Part shown: piece after piece, positions 4,881-5,433 of the stretch
How the letters are laid out: every line of letters starts with the position of its first letter
Numbering within the stretch: position 1 is the stretch's first letter
Assembly (NCBI GenBank): GCA_025454125.1
Contig: JALOPA010000195.1
Location: 1 to 5,433 of the forward strand
Length of the DNA stretch: 5,433 nucleotides
Source: Thermodesulfobacteriota bacterium
GTDB taxonomy: Bacteria; Desulfobacterota; DSM-4660; Desulfatiglandales; HGW-15
Direction: 5' to 3'
The notes under the pieces: model-generated
What the model saw: only the letters and a program-made list of their open reading frames with translations
Database searches by the model: none
What the model was told of the DNA's origin: nothing
Position numbers and translations under genes: made by a program

Positions 4881-5433
4881 CTATAGGCCCAGGTAGGTTT
4901 TGCGAATGACTTCATTCTGGAGCAACTGCTCTCCTGATCCTTCAGCGATGATCTTGCCTGAGGACAGGACGTAGTTCCGGGAAGCCATTTTGAACACCGT
5001 GCTCACCTCCTGTTCCACCAGGAGCACGGTGATTCCAAGCCCGCTGATCTCTTTGATCTTCCCAAAAACTTCCCCTCTCATGATCGGCGCAAGCCCAGTG
5101 GAAGGTTCATCGATGCACAGGAGTTTCGGAATGGACATGATGGCCCGGCCGATGGCGAGCATCTGCTGCTCCCCGCCCGACAGGGTCCCGGATATCTGGT
5201 TGGATCGGCCGTGCAAGATGGGAAAGAGCTCATACACCCTTTTGAGGTTGTCTTCAATCTGTCTCTTATCCTTCAGAAGGTAGGAGCCTGCCATGAGATT
5301 CTCTATCACGCTCATCTCCCTAAAGGGCCTTCTTCTTTCGGGACAGTGAATCAGCCCCCTCTTCACGATCTCATGGGCAGGAACCCGTTCGATTCTCTCG
5401 CCCTCAAAGACCACTTCTCCCTTGAGCGTGATC
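4881..5433 (-). CDS. livF: LivF-type branched-chain amino acid ABC transporter ATP-binding protein, N-terminus cut by window edge
   Basis: ATPase subunit of a high-affinity HAAT-family importer (LivF with LivG, LivH, LivM and a periplasmic binding protein), acting at the cytoplasmic face of the inner membrane. The 183 visible residues begin ITLKGEVVFEG and include HEIVKRGLIHCPERRRPFREMSVIENL, the LivF segment usually read as VPEGRR.F..MTV.ENL. They continue with the ABC signature LSGGEQQMLAIGRA (fragment residues 84-97), Walker B LLCIDEPSTGLAP (104-116), the LivF-style VEQ switch region and the typical ending KTYLGL. Walker A and about 50-55 N-terminal residues lie beyond the right edge. A GTG at 5414 is an internal Val, not the start, because in-frame family homology continues upstream of it. 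PER replaces the usual PEG, and VEQE the usual VEQN; both are tolerable variations. LivF normally ends its operon, so livG, livH and livM are expected to the right. Substrate could be branched-chain amino acids, amides or other small acids. Confidence 0.92.
   Translation of the reverse strand, partial: ITLKGEVVFEGERIERVPAHEIVKRGLIHCPERRRPFREMSVIENLMAGSYLLKDKRQIEDNLKRVYELFPILHGRSNQISGTLSGGEQQMLAIGRAIMSIPKLLCIDEPSTGLAPIMRGEVFGKIKEISGLGITVLLVEQEVSTVFKMASRNYVLSSGKIIAEGSGEQLLQNEVIRKTYLGL

Noticed and set aside
5412..5414. GTG as the start codon of the LivF gene
   Set aside because: The frame and the family similarity continue upstream to the window edge and Walker A is missing, so the true start lies outside and this codon is an internal valine.

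Overview
The window is a bacterial chromosomal segment in which every recognisable gene lies on the minus strand, so transcription runs from the right edge to the left edge. The gene content is a fragment of an acyl-CoA beta-oxidation locus behind a branched-chain amino-acid-type ABC transporter gene. The set suggests an anaerobic, fatty- or aromatic-acid-degrading bacterium such as a Desulfobacterota (former Deltaproteobacteria) member. It consists of a ~600-residue acyl-CoA dehydrogenase, a stand-alone 3-hydroxyacyl-CoA dehydrogenase, a FadA-like thiolase, a Cys-cluster Old Yellow Enzyme and a LivF. The taxonomic placement is inference from gene style only; there is no rRNA or other marker here.

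Layout in transcription order (right to left): (1) 5433-4881, a LivF-type ATPase lacking its N-terminus because the window ends; (2) 4880-4727, a 154-bp spacer carrying a REP-like imperfect palindrome; (3) 4726-3596, an Old Yellow Enzyme family FMN oxidoreductase with a C-terminal cysteine cluster; (4) 3589-2714, a 3-hydroxybutyryl-CoA dehydrogenase, only 6 nt downstream and probably translationally coupled; (5) 2713-2559, a 155-bp spacer filled with diverged heptanucleotide repeats that form a long hairpin; (6) 2558-768, an acyl-CoA dehydrogenase with a GTG start; (7) 767-697, a 71-bp spacer; (8) 696-1, the N-terminal 232 residues of a FadA-like thiolase, cut by the window edge.

Together the enzymes cover three of the four beta-oxidation steps: acyl-CoA oxidation, 3-hydroxyacyl-CoA oxidation and thiolytic cleavage. 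The Old Yellow Enzyme homologue is a plausible auxiliary enoyl- or dienoyl-CoA reductase. No enoyl-CoA hydratase is present in the window. The LivF protein would energise import of a branched-chain amino acid or another small carboxylate or amide, but a functional link to the beta-oxidation genes is only suggested by proximity. No tRNA, rRNA, CRISPR array, transposase or phage gene is visible. No intergenic stretch exceeds 155 bp, and the coding capacity is ordinary. The least explained parts are the two repeat-bearing spacers and the cofactor status of the Old Yellow Enzyme homologue.
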